Shown: in pieces, positions 1-6,314 of the stretch | Layout of the letters: every line of letters begins with the position of its first letter | Position numbering within the stretch: position 1 is the first letter of the stretch | DNA from: JAFGTE01 sp965369305 | Lineage (GTDB): Bacteria; Patescibacteriota; Gracilibacteria; UM-FILTER-43-11 | Length of the DNA stretch: 20,046 bases | Reading direction: 5' to 3' | Assembly (NCBI GenBank): GCA_965369305.1 | Contig: CBDUQG010000012.1 | Span: 1 to 20,046, forward strand | Program-made: the position numbers and the translations under genes | Notes under the pieces: generated by a model | What the model was told of the DNA's origin: nothing | Seen by the model: the letters and a program-made list of their open reading frames with translations, nothing else | Databases searched by the model: none

Positions 1-1
1 T

Positions 2-166
2 GCAGGTCCAGCTGCTGCAGCTTCCGCAGCACAAAATGCTGTTGTACGCAAAATCTCAGCCAACACTCCCCCGCCACCCCCGGCACAACCGGAAGTCGGC
101 CGAAATGAGCCTTGCCCCTGTGGGAGTGGAAAGAAGTACAAGAAGTGTCATGGTGCTGGCAGATAA
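2..166 (+). CDS. secA: SecA preprotein translocase ATPase, C-terminal end (partial)
   Basis: Only the last 54 codons are inside the window; the reading frame is open at the left edge and ends in TAA at 164-166. The visible tail is an Ala/Pro-rich linker followed by a zinc-binding SEC-C motif (CPCGSGKKYKKCH, C-x-C-x8-C-H). This arrangement is typical of the extreme C-terminus of SecA, where it binds zinc and, in other bacteria, SecB or ribosomes and phospholipids. SecA is the cytoplasmic motor that drives preproteins through SecYEG, and the window also encodes SecE (7500-7679) and several proteins with signal or anchor segments. A SEC-C motif also occurs in other proteins, but the linker and its position at the very C-terminus favour SecA. 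The bulk of the protein cannot be judged here. Confidence 0.8.
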   Translation, partial: AGPAAAASAAQNAVVRKISANTPPPPPAQPEVGRNEPCPCGSGKKYKKCHGAGR

Positions 167-168
167 GT

Positions 169-203
169 AAAAAGCCGACCTGCGTGATGCTGACCGGCTT
201 TTT
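169..203 (+). terminator. Intrinsic terminator after secA, probably bidirectional
   Basis: AAAAAGCCG (169-177) pairs perfectly with CGGCTTTTT (195-203) around a 17-nt loop, three bases after the secA stop. The stem ends in a T run on the plus strand and in a T run on the minus strand as well, so it can also end the convergent gene at 264-767. Confidence 0.75.
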
Positions 204-263
204 GGGAGGACAAGGCATGCGCCACCACGTGGGGCTCGAATGCCAATAATGTCCAAATTATGA

Positions 264-767
264 CTACTTCTTAGGTTCGCGACACACAATCGCAAAGGAC
301 CAGCGATGGTCCCAGGAACCCATGTCATCGGCGAAGCCGGCGTGCCGCTCGTTTTCATCGAAACCGAGCTTTGGGTGGGCTGTACCACCGCTTGCGGCGG
401 GCCAGCTTGAGCCAAGAGCGACGATCGGGCCGCGCTTCTGCAAATTGGGAACTGTGGCACCAAGTGCCAGCAGCTCGGGCCAGGTTGCTTGCCTGCAACC
501 ATCCTTCTTAATCCGACTGCGAATCTCGGACGTGTCAGTCCACTCCTTTTCGAACTGAACGACGATTACCTCGACCTTCTGCTTGTCCTTGCATTTGGCC
601 TTTGGCGCCTTCTTCTTGGTGTAGTGCGGATGCACCTCACCATACTTTCCGGCTTTGACCGCCTTGTCCATGTCGCAGACGAGCTTCACCTTGACGATAC
701 TGGCATGAGCCGGAAGCGCCAAAGTAATGAATGCTAGCATTGCCAGCGTAATTCTTGCAAAACGCAT
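264..767 (-). CDS. Secreted cysteine-containing protein of unknown function
   Basis: 167 aa. The N-terminus (MRFARITLAMLAFITLALPAHA) is a clear Sec signal peptide with an AxA cleavage site near residue 22. The mature part starts with a basic Lys-rich region and has four cysteines (CDM, KCKD, GCRQ and VCRE). The second half carries the stretch ATWPELLALGA, then PIVALGSSW and a Trp-rich end (GSWDHRWSFAIVC). It resembles small secreted proteins I associate with Patescibacteria, but I cannot name a family. The start is supported by one of the few good Shine-Dalgarno sites in the window (AAGGAG, 6 nt before ATG) and by a predicted promoter about 100 nt upstream. A small inverted repeat (784-800) lies in the leader. 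Even cysteines plus a signal peptide suggest disulfides, which would fit the VKOR gene at 17286-17693; that link is inference. Confidence 0.75.
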   Translation of the reverse strand: MRFARITLAMLAFITLALPAHASIVKVKLVCDMDKAVKAGKYGEVHPHYTKKKAPKAKCKDKQKVEVIVVQFEKEWTDTSEIRSRIKKDGCRQATWPELLALGATVPNLQKRGPIVALGSSWPAASGGTAHPKLGFDENERHAGFADDMGSWDHRWSFAIVCREPKK

Positions 768-875
768 TATTCTCCTTGAAGTTGCCGCGCGTTTAGCGGC
801 TGCCTGAGTTTATTAAGTAAGTAGTCTAAAGATCATGACTCACCAGCTTCGCAAAAAGCGGTGGGCCAGGCTTGA

Positions 876-904
876 ATAATATCAGTATTTTGCCTTTTTG
901 GCAA
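876..904 (-). promoter_or_regulatory. Predicted sigma-70-type promoter for the secreted-protein gene
   Basis: On the minus strand: -35 TTGCCA (899-904), 17-nt spacer, -10 TATTAT (876-881). Transcription would start near 869 and give a leader of about 100 nt, much longer than the leaders predicted elsewhere in the window. Confidence 0.5.
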
Positions 905-912
905 GGCATGAT

Positions 913-941
913 TTGACAGCCCTTAGCCTTTTTGAGAGAAT
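913..941 (+). promoter_or_regulatory. Predicted hrcA promoter
   Basis: Perfect -35 TTGACA (913-918), 17-nt spacer, -10 GAGAAT (936-941, 4 of 6 matches). The start site would fall near 948, inside the CIRCE element, so HrcA bound there would block transcription initiation. Confidence 0.55.
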
Positions 942-944
942 TGA

Positions 945-971
945 TTAGCACTCTTAAATAAGCTTTGCTAA
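945..971 (+). promoter_or_regulatory. CIRCE operator (HrcA-binding site) overlapping the hrcA start codon
   Basis: TTAGCACTC (945-953), 9-nt spacer, CTTTGCTAA (963-971). The family consensus is TTAGCACTC-N9-GAGTGCTAA: the left arm matches 9 of 9 and the right arm 6 of 9, with exact spacing. The last A of the right arm is the A of the hrcA ATG. The site overlaps the predicted transcription start, which fits negative autoregulation of hrcA. Confidence 0.88.
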
Positions 972-1678
972 TGGATAAACGGCGCCAAAGAATCCTCGAA
1001 GCCATCATTGATTCCTTTATCAGACACGCTCTTCCGGTGGGCTCCAAACACCTGACCGAGTCCTATGATTTTAAGGTTTCTTCAGCAACGATCCGAAATG
1101 AAATGTCAGCTCTGGAAAAAGAAGGCTACATTATGCAACCCCACACATCTGCCGGGCGCGTACCTACCAGCAGGGCTTATCGCATGATGGTGAACCGCAT
1201 GAATCAGCAGGACAAACTCATCAAGAAAGCGCAGGCCGACATGCTGCGCATCCGGGAGCAGTATTACTTGCAGAAGGCTAAAGAGAAGCTTTACGATACG
1301 GTTTCGATTCTGGCGACGGCCACTGACAATGTAAGTTTTGCCACGCTGCCTGACAAGCGCCGCTTCTTTTACATTGGCATCAGCAACATTCTTCGCAAGC
1401 CGGAGTTTATGATGGCGCCTGAGAAAGTGAGCAAAGTGATTGAAGTGCTTGAGAATGATCTTTCCAACCTACTCTCAGACCTTACCATTGATGATCAAGG
1501 GGCTATATATATAGGGGAAGAAAATATTTTGCCTGAATTCCAAAGCTGCAGCCTGCTAGCCGCTTCCTACTCCTATCAGGGCTTTAGTGGCGTCATGGGC
1601 ATTTTGGGCTCCACACGCATGAACTATGCCTACAACATGGCAGCGCTCAAGTCGGCCATTCAGCTTCTAAACCAATAA
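971..1678 (+). CDS. hrcA: Heat-inducible transcription repressor HrcA, short form
   Basis: 235 aa from ATG 971. The N-terminus is a winged-helix DNA-binding domain with the family signature (SSATIRNEMSALEKEGYI, then HTSAGRVPTSRAYR), and the C-terminus has the GAF-like core with YIGISNILRKPEF, YIGEEN and the end motif GILGSTRMNYAYNM. HrcA represses chaperone genes by binding CIRCE, and a CIRCE lies on its own start. Typical HrcA is about 340 aa. Here the segment between the N-terminal helices and the YIGISN motif is very short, so the inserted dimerisation domain appears to be missing; this is inference from memory of the family layout. ATG 971 was preferred to a TTG at 965 because it gives a normal N-terminus. 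The gap to ruvC is 1 nt, so the two are probably co-transcribed. No SD precedes the start. Confidence 0.93.
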   Translation: MDKRRQRILEAIIDSFIRHALPVGSKHLTESYDFKVSSATIRNEMSALEKEGYIMQPHTSAGRVPTSRAYRMMVNRMNQQDKLIKKAQADMLRIREQYYLQKAKEKLYDTVSILATATDNVSFATLPDKRRFFYIGISNILRKPEFMMAPEKVSKVIEVLENDLSNLLSDLTIDDQGAIYIGEENILPEFQSCSLLAASYSYQGFSGVMGILGSTRMNYAYNMAALKSAIQLLNQ

Positions 1679-1679
1679 T

Positions 1680-2153
1680 ATGTACTACCTTGGCCTTGAT
1701 CCCGGCCTTTCTGAAGTTGGCTTCGGCATCATTCAGCTTGAAAAAGGGCAGCCTCGCTATGTGGACTGCGGCATTTTTAAGACACCTGCCGGCCTACCTC
1801 TAGCTGAGCGCCTGAACATGATCAAGAAGGACCTTCAGGAGATTCTGAGCCTGCATTCATACCAGGCTGTTGGTGTTGAGGAGCTTTTTTTTGTGAAGAA
1901 TGTAACCAACGGCATCAAGGTGGCTCACGCACGTGGTGTTCTTTTGGAGGGCCTTCATGCGTCCGGCTTGCCTATTTATGAAATGAAGCCCAGTGAAGTG
2001 AAGAACAACATTTGCGGCGATGGGAGCGCTGATAAAAGGCAGGTTCAGGAAATGGTGAAGCGACTACTCAGGCTGGAAAGCATACCTAAACCCCACGACG
2101 CGGCTGACGCCCTGAGCATTGCCATACTGAGCTCCCGGCTTCATAAGGGCTAG
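1680..2153 (+). CDS. ruvC: Crossover junction endodeoxyribonuclease RuvC
   Basis: 157 aa, normal family length. RuvC cuts Holliday junctions as a dimer with RuvAB. The four acidic catalytic residues are in place: D7 in LGLDPG, E67 in VEELFF, and D140 and D143 in PHDAADAL. The conserved stretch FVKNVTNGIKVAHARG is also intact. The start ATG lies 1 nt after the hrcA stop with no SD, which implies translational coupling or SD-independent initiation. ruvA and ruvB are not in the window. The link to hrcA puts a recombination gene under the heat-shock repressor's own promoter. Confidence 0.96.
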   Translation: MYYLGLDPGLSEVGFGIIQLEKGQPRYVDCGIFKTPAGLPLAERLNMIKKDLQEILSLHSYQAVGVEELFFVKNVTNGIKVAHARGVLLEGLHASGLPIYEMKPSEVKNNICGDGSADKRQVQEMVKRLLRLESIPKPHDAADALSIAILSSRLHKG

Positions 2154-2170
2154 AACCTGAGCGCTTATTT

Positions 2171-2179
2171 TGATAGACT
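2171..2179 (+). promoter_or_regulatory. Possible extended -10 promoter for the TPR gene
   Basis: TGATAGACT (TG-n-TAGACT, 4 of 6 in the hexamer) in the 48-nt gap after ruvC. It would give a leader of about 16 nt before ATG 2202, as seen for other genes here. No convincing -35. Confidence 0.35.
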
Positions 2180-2201
2180 CATTTCGACATAAATACTTTT
2201 C

Positions 2202-3650
2202 ATGCGCAGGATTCTTGCCATCATCTCCGGTATTCTTCTAGCCCTCCTTATCACGGGCGGTATTTTAGCTTGGCAGGGTGCTGATCTTAGCCAGGAGGGT
2301 ATATTGAGCTTTCTTCAGCCCTCTGAAGAAGATAAGACTCCGGGCCTTCCCACAGTTGAGGATAAGCCAGAGGAGGAGTTAAACCTTAGCTATGAAGAAA
2401 GGCTTGAGAAAGGTGACTATTACTTTGAACGTGGCTTCCTGACCTTTGCCAGCAACGAGTATGTTAGAGCTGCCAACCTTGAGCCCAATCGAATTGATCC
2501 TTACCTAAAGCTGGTAAAGACTCACTTTGAGCTCCGCAACTATAACAAGGCGCTTTCTAATGCAGAAATGGTTCTTCAGATTAATCCGAATCACCTGGAG
2601 ACACGGTTTGATATGATCCGTATTTATATCAAGCTCAGTGACTTTGATACCGCTAAGAACCTGCTTGATAGCTACCCAGTCACCAGCACTCCTGATGCTA
2701 GAGTCCTTTATTATCAAGGGCTTTTGAGTGCGCTCTTTGGAAGCCATGACACCGCCAGCAAGTTCCTGAAAGAGGCTCAGGTGGCAGCTACTGATGCTGA
2801 GCTGAGTGACCATATCTCCATTGTGCTGGACGCCTATCAGGAGTTCAATTTCACCCAAGCGGGTGAAGAGCTTTATCTATCTTCGCTTCTGGCCCGAAGT
2901 TTCAATAAAGTCACCGAATATGAAATGGCCATTCATCTTCTTAAGGAATCCCTAAAGGAGCGTGGTGATCTTCGCGATGGCTGGATATTGCTTGGATTTG
3001 CCTATCTGAACTTGGAGAAATACCAGTTCGCCCTAACTGCCTTCGAGAAGGCCTATAGCCTCGATTCAGAGTGGCCGACCACTCAGTATTTCCTAGGTAT
3101 CACCCATAAGGAACTCGGGCACACTGAGGATTCCATCGTATTTTTCAATCTGGCACTGACAAATGAGTTCCAGCCGCAAGTTGTCATCTACCGCCATCTG
3201 GCCGACCTTTATTTTGAAGCTCAAGACTACGAAAACTCCGCTGATGCCTACGAGAAAGTTCTGGAGGTAAGCAAGGACGATGTAAATTCTTTTGTCCGCC
3301 CTGTCTGGCTCTATCTTGATTTCATCAAGGAGCCTGAAAAGGCTTTGAAGCTGGCTGAAACGGCTGCGCTCACCTTCCCTGAATCGGCCATGAGCTACAA
3401 CCTGCTCGGCTGGAGCTATATTGGCACCGGTGATGAGGATAAAGCCGAACGCAACCTTAAAAAGGCCCTTGAAATTAATCCAAACCTGGCGGCTGCTCAC
3501 TACAACCTAGGCCATCTTTACGAGGAGCAAAACAGGCACGAACTGGCTCTTGAAGCTTACCAGGATGCCTACAACCTGGATTCCAGCGGATCTATTGGCA
3601 ACATGGCTGCTCAGGCCTATAATGAACTCTTAAAAGAAACCCTTAATTAA
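2202..3650 (+). CDS. Membrane-anchored tetratricopeptide-repeat (TPR) protein
   Basis: 482 aa. Residues about 4-24 form one hydrophobic N-terminal segment (signal anchor), followed by an acidic Pro-rich linker to about residue 60 and then TPR repeats to the end. I count roughly nine to ten repeat units, with clear ones at YLNLEKYQFALTAFEKAYSL, YFEAQDYENSADAYEKVLEV and a C-terminal pair with LGWSYIGTGDEDKAERNLKKALEINPN followed by AAHYNLGHLYEEQNRHELAL. TPR arrays are protein-binding scaffolds, so the protein probably assembles an envelope complex outside the membrane. It is followed after 3 nt by a two-TM protein (3654-4205), a likely partner. The start ATG has no SD. The partner and pathway cannot be named from the sequence. 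Confidence 0.88.
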   Translation: MRRILAIISGILLALLITGGILAWQGADLSQEGILSFLQPSEEDKTPGLPTVEDKPEEELNLSYEERLEKGDYYFERGFLTFASNEYVRAANLEPNRIDPYLKLVKTHFELRNYNKALSNAEMVLQINPNHLETRFDMIRIYIKLSDFDTAKNLLDSYPVTSTPDARVLYYQGLLSALFGSHDTASKFLKEAQVAATDAELSDHISIVLDAYQEFNFTQAGEELYLSSLLARSFNKVTEYEMAIHLLKESLKERGDLRDGWILLGFAYLNLEKYQFALTAFEKAYSLDSEWPTTQYFLGITHKELGHTEDSIVFFNLALTNEFQPQVVIYRHLADLYFEAQDYENSADAYEKVLEVSKDDVNSFVRPVWLYLDFIKEPEKALKLAETAALTFPESAMSYNLLGWSYIGTGDEDKAERNLKKALEINPNLAAAHYNLGHLYEEQNRHELALEAYQDAYNLDSSGSIGNMAAQAYNELLKETLN

Positions 3651-3653
3651 ACC

Positions 3654-4205
3654 ATGAAAGCCATCAATCACTACAAGAAAGATCTTAAGCTCATTATACT
3701 GCTCATCATTCTGGGCCAGGTCCTATTTGCCTTTTTTGCACCCAATTTCACTGAGCCGCGCTACGAGGGGCGCATATACGCAACCACGGGCGTTAAACAT
3801 AAGCAGGAAGATCTTCACAAACTCAATGAAGCCGCCCATTACTTTGGCCAAACCATGATCGGTTGGCTTAAATTCCCCAATTTCTTTTCTGATCTCAGTG
3901 AGTCCGTTGATCTGGGACGTGCTGAAGGCCTTTCCGCGCACATTCAGGAGCGTCAGAATATCATTTTTACCTTAAACTCTTATCAGCCGGTCGAACTTGA
4001 AACCCTTGAAGGTGTCCGGACCTATATCCAAACCCGCATTGATGAGTACAACTCGGTTAGCCAGACAGAATTTGTTTTGACCAATATGGACTACGAGCTG
4101 GTTGAAATCAAAAAAAGCTACGCCTTTGGCGCAGTTGTCACTCTACTGGCGTCGCTCGTTGTCGGCCTTGCTCTCGCTTTTATCAGACGAGAATTTAAAG
4201 GTTAA
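3654..4205 (+). CDS. Two-TM membrane protein with Wzz-like topology, unknown function
   Basis: 183 aa. A hydrophobic segment at about residues 12-32 is followed by an extracytoplasmic region of about 120 residues with predicted helices, then a second TM segment at about 156-177 and a short basic tail (RREFKG). N-TM, soluble domain, C-TM is the topology of polysaccharide co-polymerase (Wzz/chain-length) proteins. The Pro-rich motif usually found before the second TM is not evident, so I do not assign the family. The ATG lies 3 nt after the TPR gene stop, indicating an operon. Its stop codon overlaps the stop of the convergent gene at 4202-4627 by 4 nt. Confidence 0.75.
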   Translation: MKAINHYKKDLKLIILLIILGQVLFAFFAPNFTEPRYEGRIYATTGVKHKQEDLHKLNEAAHYFGQTMIGWLKFPNFFSDLSESVDLGRAEGLSAHIQERQNIIFTLNSYQPVELETLEGVRTYIQTRIDEYNSVSQTEFVLTNMDYELVEIKKSYAFGAVVTLLASLVVGLALAFIRREFKG

Positions 4206-4627
4206 CCATTGGCCACGCTTTTCATCCGTCGTCGCAATGTTGAAAGTATCTGCCTGACCGTATCGTCTTTGAATAGCTCAATCGCTTTTCCAATTCCGAC
4301 TTTTGGCGTTAGCTTGCCGATCAAATAAGACCTTACGTAGTCCTCGCCCGTGAACTCACCTGATGTCTGCTCGCCGAGTTTGTATTGAGAAAAAACATTA
4401 CTCAAAAGCTCACGTCTGGCCAGAATGTAGTCCGCTATCTGACTGGCAGTTTCCAACTTGTGTGTTTTTGAAGAAAGGTTCTTAATGACACCGGTATCCG
4501 GCGCATCAACTTCGCTTTTTGGGACGGCTGCCTGCTCGGAGTTTCTTGAATAAGTCAGCGAGGCCCCTTTTCTGGCTTCCATCGCTTTCATGAAGGCTTC
4601 CGCAGATTTATTGTCTTTCTCTTTCAC
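4202..4627 (-). CDS. Small charged protein, unknown function
   Basis: 141 aa from GTG at 4625-4627. The N-terminal 60 residues are polar and probably disordered (Lys/Glu/Ser-rich). The C-terminal half looks like a compact helical domain (TASQIADYILARRELLSNVF, then VGIGKAIELFKDDTVRQILS). There is no signal peptide or TM segment. A predicted extended -10 promoter (4655-4663) would give a leader of about 21 nt to this GTG, which supports the start. An internal ATG (M13) preceded by GGAAG is the alternative. The gene follows dut on the same strand, 46 nt downstream, and ends in a 4-nt convergent overlap with the plus-strand gene. I do not recognise a family. Confidence 0.7.
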   Translation of the reverse strand: MKEKDNKSAEAFMKAMEARKGASLTYSRNSEQAAVPKSEVDAPDTGVIKNLSSKTHKLETASQIADYILARRELLSNVFSQYKLGEQTSGEFTGEDYVRSYLIGKLTPKVGIGKAIELFKDDTVRQILSTLRRRMKSVANG

Positions 4628-4654
4628 GAAGAAGGCTTAGTGGATACTAATAGT

Positions 4655-4663
4655 AGTATAACA
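4655..4663 (-). promoter_or_regulatory. Predicted extended -10 promoter for the 4202-4627 gene
   Basis: Minus strand TGTTATACT (TG-n-TATACT, 5 of 6). A TTGACA lies just upstream (4672-4677), but its spacing to TATACT is only 11 nt; with a TACTAT hexamer at 4650-4655 the spacing is 16. Confidence 0.5.
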
Positions 4664-4673
4664 CTGAGCATTG

Positions 4674-5102
4674 TCAACCGGTTGAACCAAAGCCGCCACG
4701 GGAGCCCGCTTCTATCTGATCTACCTCCTCAAACTGCAGGCGGTCCGTCTTCACAAAAAGTCCCTGTGCCACTTTTTCACCTTTTCTGATCACAACCTTT
4801 TGACTTCGGAAATTCTTTACCTGAATCTTCAGCTCATCCTCTGGGCCGCAATAGTCATTATCAATGACACCAATTCCATGTGGCTTAGTCAGTCCGTGCC
4901 GCTTAGGTGTTGAGCTTCTTGAGGCTAGAATGAGCGCATAGCCTTTGGGTACTTCAACAATCACGTTTGCTGGAATGAGGGTGATTTCATCCGGGTGGAT
5001 TTCAATTTCCTCACGCGCAAGAAGATCAAAGCCGACAGACCCGTCCGTTTCATAAACAGGTAAAGGGAGTGACTTGTCGATCCTCTTGATTTTAACTTTC
5101 AT
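4674..5102 (-). CDS. dut: dUTP diphosphatase (dUTPase)
   Basis: 142 aa, normal for the trimeric dUTPase family, which hydrolyses dUTP to dUMP and pyrophosphate, keeping uracil out of DNA and supplying dUMP for thymidylate. All five family motifs are visible: motif 1 GSVGFDLLA (21-29), motif 2 SRSS (61-64), motif 3 GVIDNDYCG (78-86, with D81 and Y84), motif 4 KGEKVAQGLF (107-116) and motif 5 RGGFGSTG (135-142, with the stacking Phe138). The gene starts 14 nt after the rplA stop, so it is probably the last gene of the secE-nusG-rplK-rplA transcript. There is no clear SD. Confidence 0.95.
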   Translation of the reverse strand: MKVKIKRIDKSLPLPVYETDGSVGFDLLAREEIEIHPDEITLIPANVIVEVPKGYALILASRSSTPKRHGLTKPHGIGVIDNDYCGPEDELKIQVKNFRSQKVVIRKGEKVAQGLFVKTDRLQFEEVDQIEAGSRGGFGSTG

Positions 5103-5116
5103 ACTAAAGTCTTTTC

Positions 5117-5818
5117 TTAAAGCTCCTTGAGGGATTCATTCACATCCAGACGAATGCCAGGCCCCATGGTGCTTGTGAGCGTGATGGACTTGATAAAGGA
5201 GCCTTTGACGGCGGCAGGCTTTGAATCGCGAATGATTTTCAGGAATGATTTCAGATTATTCTCAAGTTCTTCATCTTTGAAGGAAATTTTACCGAAAACA
5301 CTGTGAATGTTCCCCTCCTTATCATTGCGATACTCCAGGCGACCTGCCTTGAGCTCTTTGATAGTCTGCTCAATATCGTCAGTCACAGTGCCTGCTTTTG
5401 GATTTGGCATGAGGCCCTTCTGACCAAGTGTCTTAGCCACCTTACCGAGCTGTTTCATGGTTGCTGGAGTGGCCACAACGACGTCGTAGTTGATTTTTCC
5501 CTTTCCAAACTCAGTGATTAGGTCTTCAAGTCCGGCTTCATCGGCTCCTGCATCCTTACAAAGCTTTACTTTATCATCGTTGACAATGGCAGCGATACGA
5601 ACCTTCTTACCTGAGCCATGTGGCAGGCTGATGGTTCCGCGAATAGCCTGGTCCGCCTTGGTCGGATCAATATTCAGGTTGAAGTGGATTTCAGCGGTAG
5701 CATCAAATTTAGTACCGGAACCGGTTTCCCTAAGAAGCTTGAGTGCTTCTGAAATAGTATAGCTCTCTTTTTCGGCGAGCTTTTTCGCTGAATCAGCGTA
5801 TTTCTTACCTCGTTTCAT
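5117..5818 (-). CDS. rplA: 50S ribosomal protein L1 (uL1)
   Basis: 233 aa from ATG 5816-5818 (MKRGKKYADSAKKL), the usual L1 length and N-terminus. The signature region KTLGQKGLMPNPKAGTVT and the C-terminal GSFIKSITLTSTMGPGIRLD are intact. L1 builds the ribosome's L1 stalk near the E site and in many bacteria represses its own mRNA. The frame is open up to an ATG at 5863, but those 15 extra residues are encoded by an RNA element resembling an L1-binding site, so I reject that start. The gene lies 59 nt downstream of rplK and 14 nt upstream of dut. The usual rplJ-rplL pair does not follow. Confidence 0.96.
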   Translation of the reverse strand: MKRGKKYADSAKKLAEKESYTISEALKLLRETGSGTKFDATAEIHFNLNIDPTKADQAIRGTISLPHGSGKKVRIAAIVNDDKVKLCKDAGADEAGLEDLITEFGKGKINYDVVVATPATMKQLGKVAKTLGQKGLMPNPKAGTVTDDIEQTIKELKAGRLEYRNDKEGNIHSVFGKISFKDEELENNLKSFLKIIRDSKPAAVKGSFIKSITLTSTMGPGIRLDVNESLKEL

Positions 5819-5831
5819 AATATGATTGGTT

Positions 5832-5863
5832 ACGTGGTGCAATCGGCTTTTAGCCTCCCACAT
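5832..5863 (-). promoter_or_regulatory. Probable L1-binding mRNA leader between rplK and rplA
   Basis: On the minus strand AUGUGG (5863-5858) pairs with CCACGU (5837-5832; one G-U pair). An inner GGCU (5855-5852) pairs with AGCC (5848-5845) over an AAA loop. The two helices are separated by an asymmetric internal loop (GA on one side, GAUUGCA on the other). Two helices with a purine-rich asymmetric loop is the general form of L1 sites on 23S rRNA and on mRNA leaders. The element ends 13 nt before the rplA ATG. Function is inferred from fold and position. Confidence 0.6.
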
Positions 5864-5877
5864 GAATTAAAACTATA

Positions 5878-6303
5878 TTATCCTTCAACAGTTACACCCA
5901 TGCTGCGGGCGGTGCCTGCAATAATATTCATAGCGTGCTCAACGTCGTTGGCGTTGAGGTCTTCCATCTTCTTCTCAGCAATCTCGCGAAGCTGGGCCTG
6001 GGTAATACTGGCCACCTTGTCCTTTTGAGGCGTTCCACTCCCTTTCTTTAGGCTCAGTGTCTTTTTGATCATGGTAGATGCTGGTGGCATCTTAGTGATG
6101 AAGCTAAAAGAGCGGTCTTCGTAAACCGAAATCACCACTGGAATAAGGGTGTCACCTTGCTCTTTGGTCTTTTCATTAAACTGGTTACAGAAATCCTGGA
6201 TGTTTACACCATGCTGCCCTAGCGCAGAACCTACCGGAGGTGCCGGATTTGCCTTCCCTGCTGGGATTTGCAACTTGATGATTTTCATTACTTTTTGTGC
6301 CAC
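5878..6303 (-). CDS. rplK: 50S ribosomal protein L11 (uL11)
   Basis: 141 aa, normal length. The N-terminal domain has the signature LQIPAGKANPAPPVGSALGQHGVNIQDFC, here broken as LQIPAGKANPAPPVG and ALGQHGVNIQDFC; the C-terminal rRNA-binding domain ends in NIIAGTARSMGVTVEG. L11 is part of the GTPase-associated centre with L10/L12. The start is GTG (6301-6303), giving MAQKVMKIIKLQ, which matches the usual L11 N-terminus; an internal ATG five codons later is less likely. There is no SD. It follows the unknown gene 6315-6941 after 11 nt and precedes rplA. Confidence 0.97.
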   Translation of the reverse strand: MAQKVMKIIKLQIPAGKANPAPPVGSALGQHGVNIQDFCNQFNEKTKEQGDTLIPVVISVYEDRSFSFITKMPPASTMIKKTLSLKKGSGTPQKDKVASITQAQLREIAEKKMEDLNANDVEHAMNIIAGTARSMGVTVEG

Positions 6304-6314
6304 TGGAATAGAAA

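Noticed and set aside
245..260. ATAAT-GTCCAA-ATTAT inverted repeat before the 264 stop
   Set aside because: Five AT-only pairs without a T run; the better terminator is at 169-203.
56..502. Minus-strand open frame overlapping the secA tail and the secreted-protein gene
   Set aside because: It lies across the secA terminator and antisense to the SEC-C coding end, in another frame from the signal-peptide gene that has SD and promoter.
965..970. TTG start for hrcA
   Set aside because: It would add two residues inside the CIRCE right arm; ATG 971 gives the normal N-terminus.
5819..5863. Upstream in-frame ATG for rplA adding 15 residues
   Set aside because: The extra codons coincide with a two-helix RNA element, L1 proteins normally begin MKRGKKY, and no SD precedes 5863.
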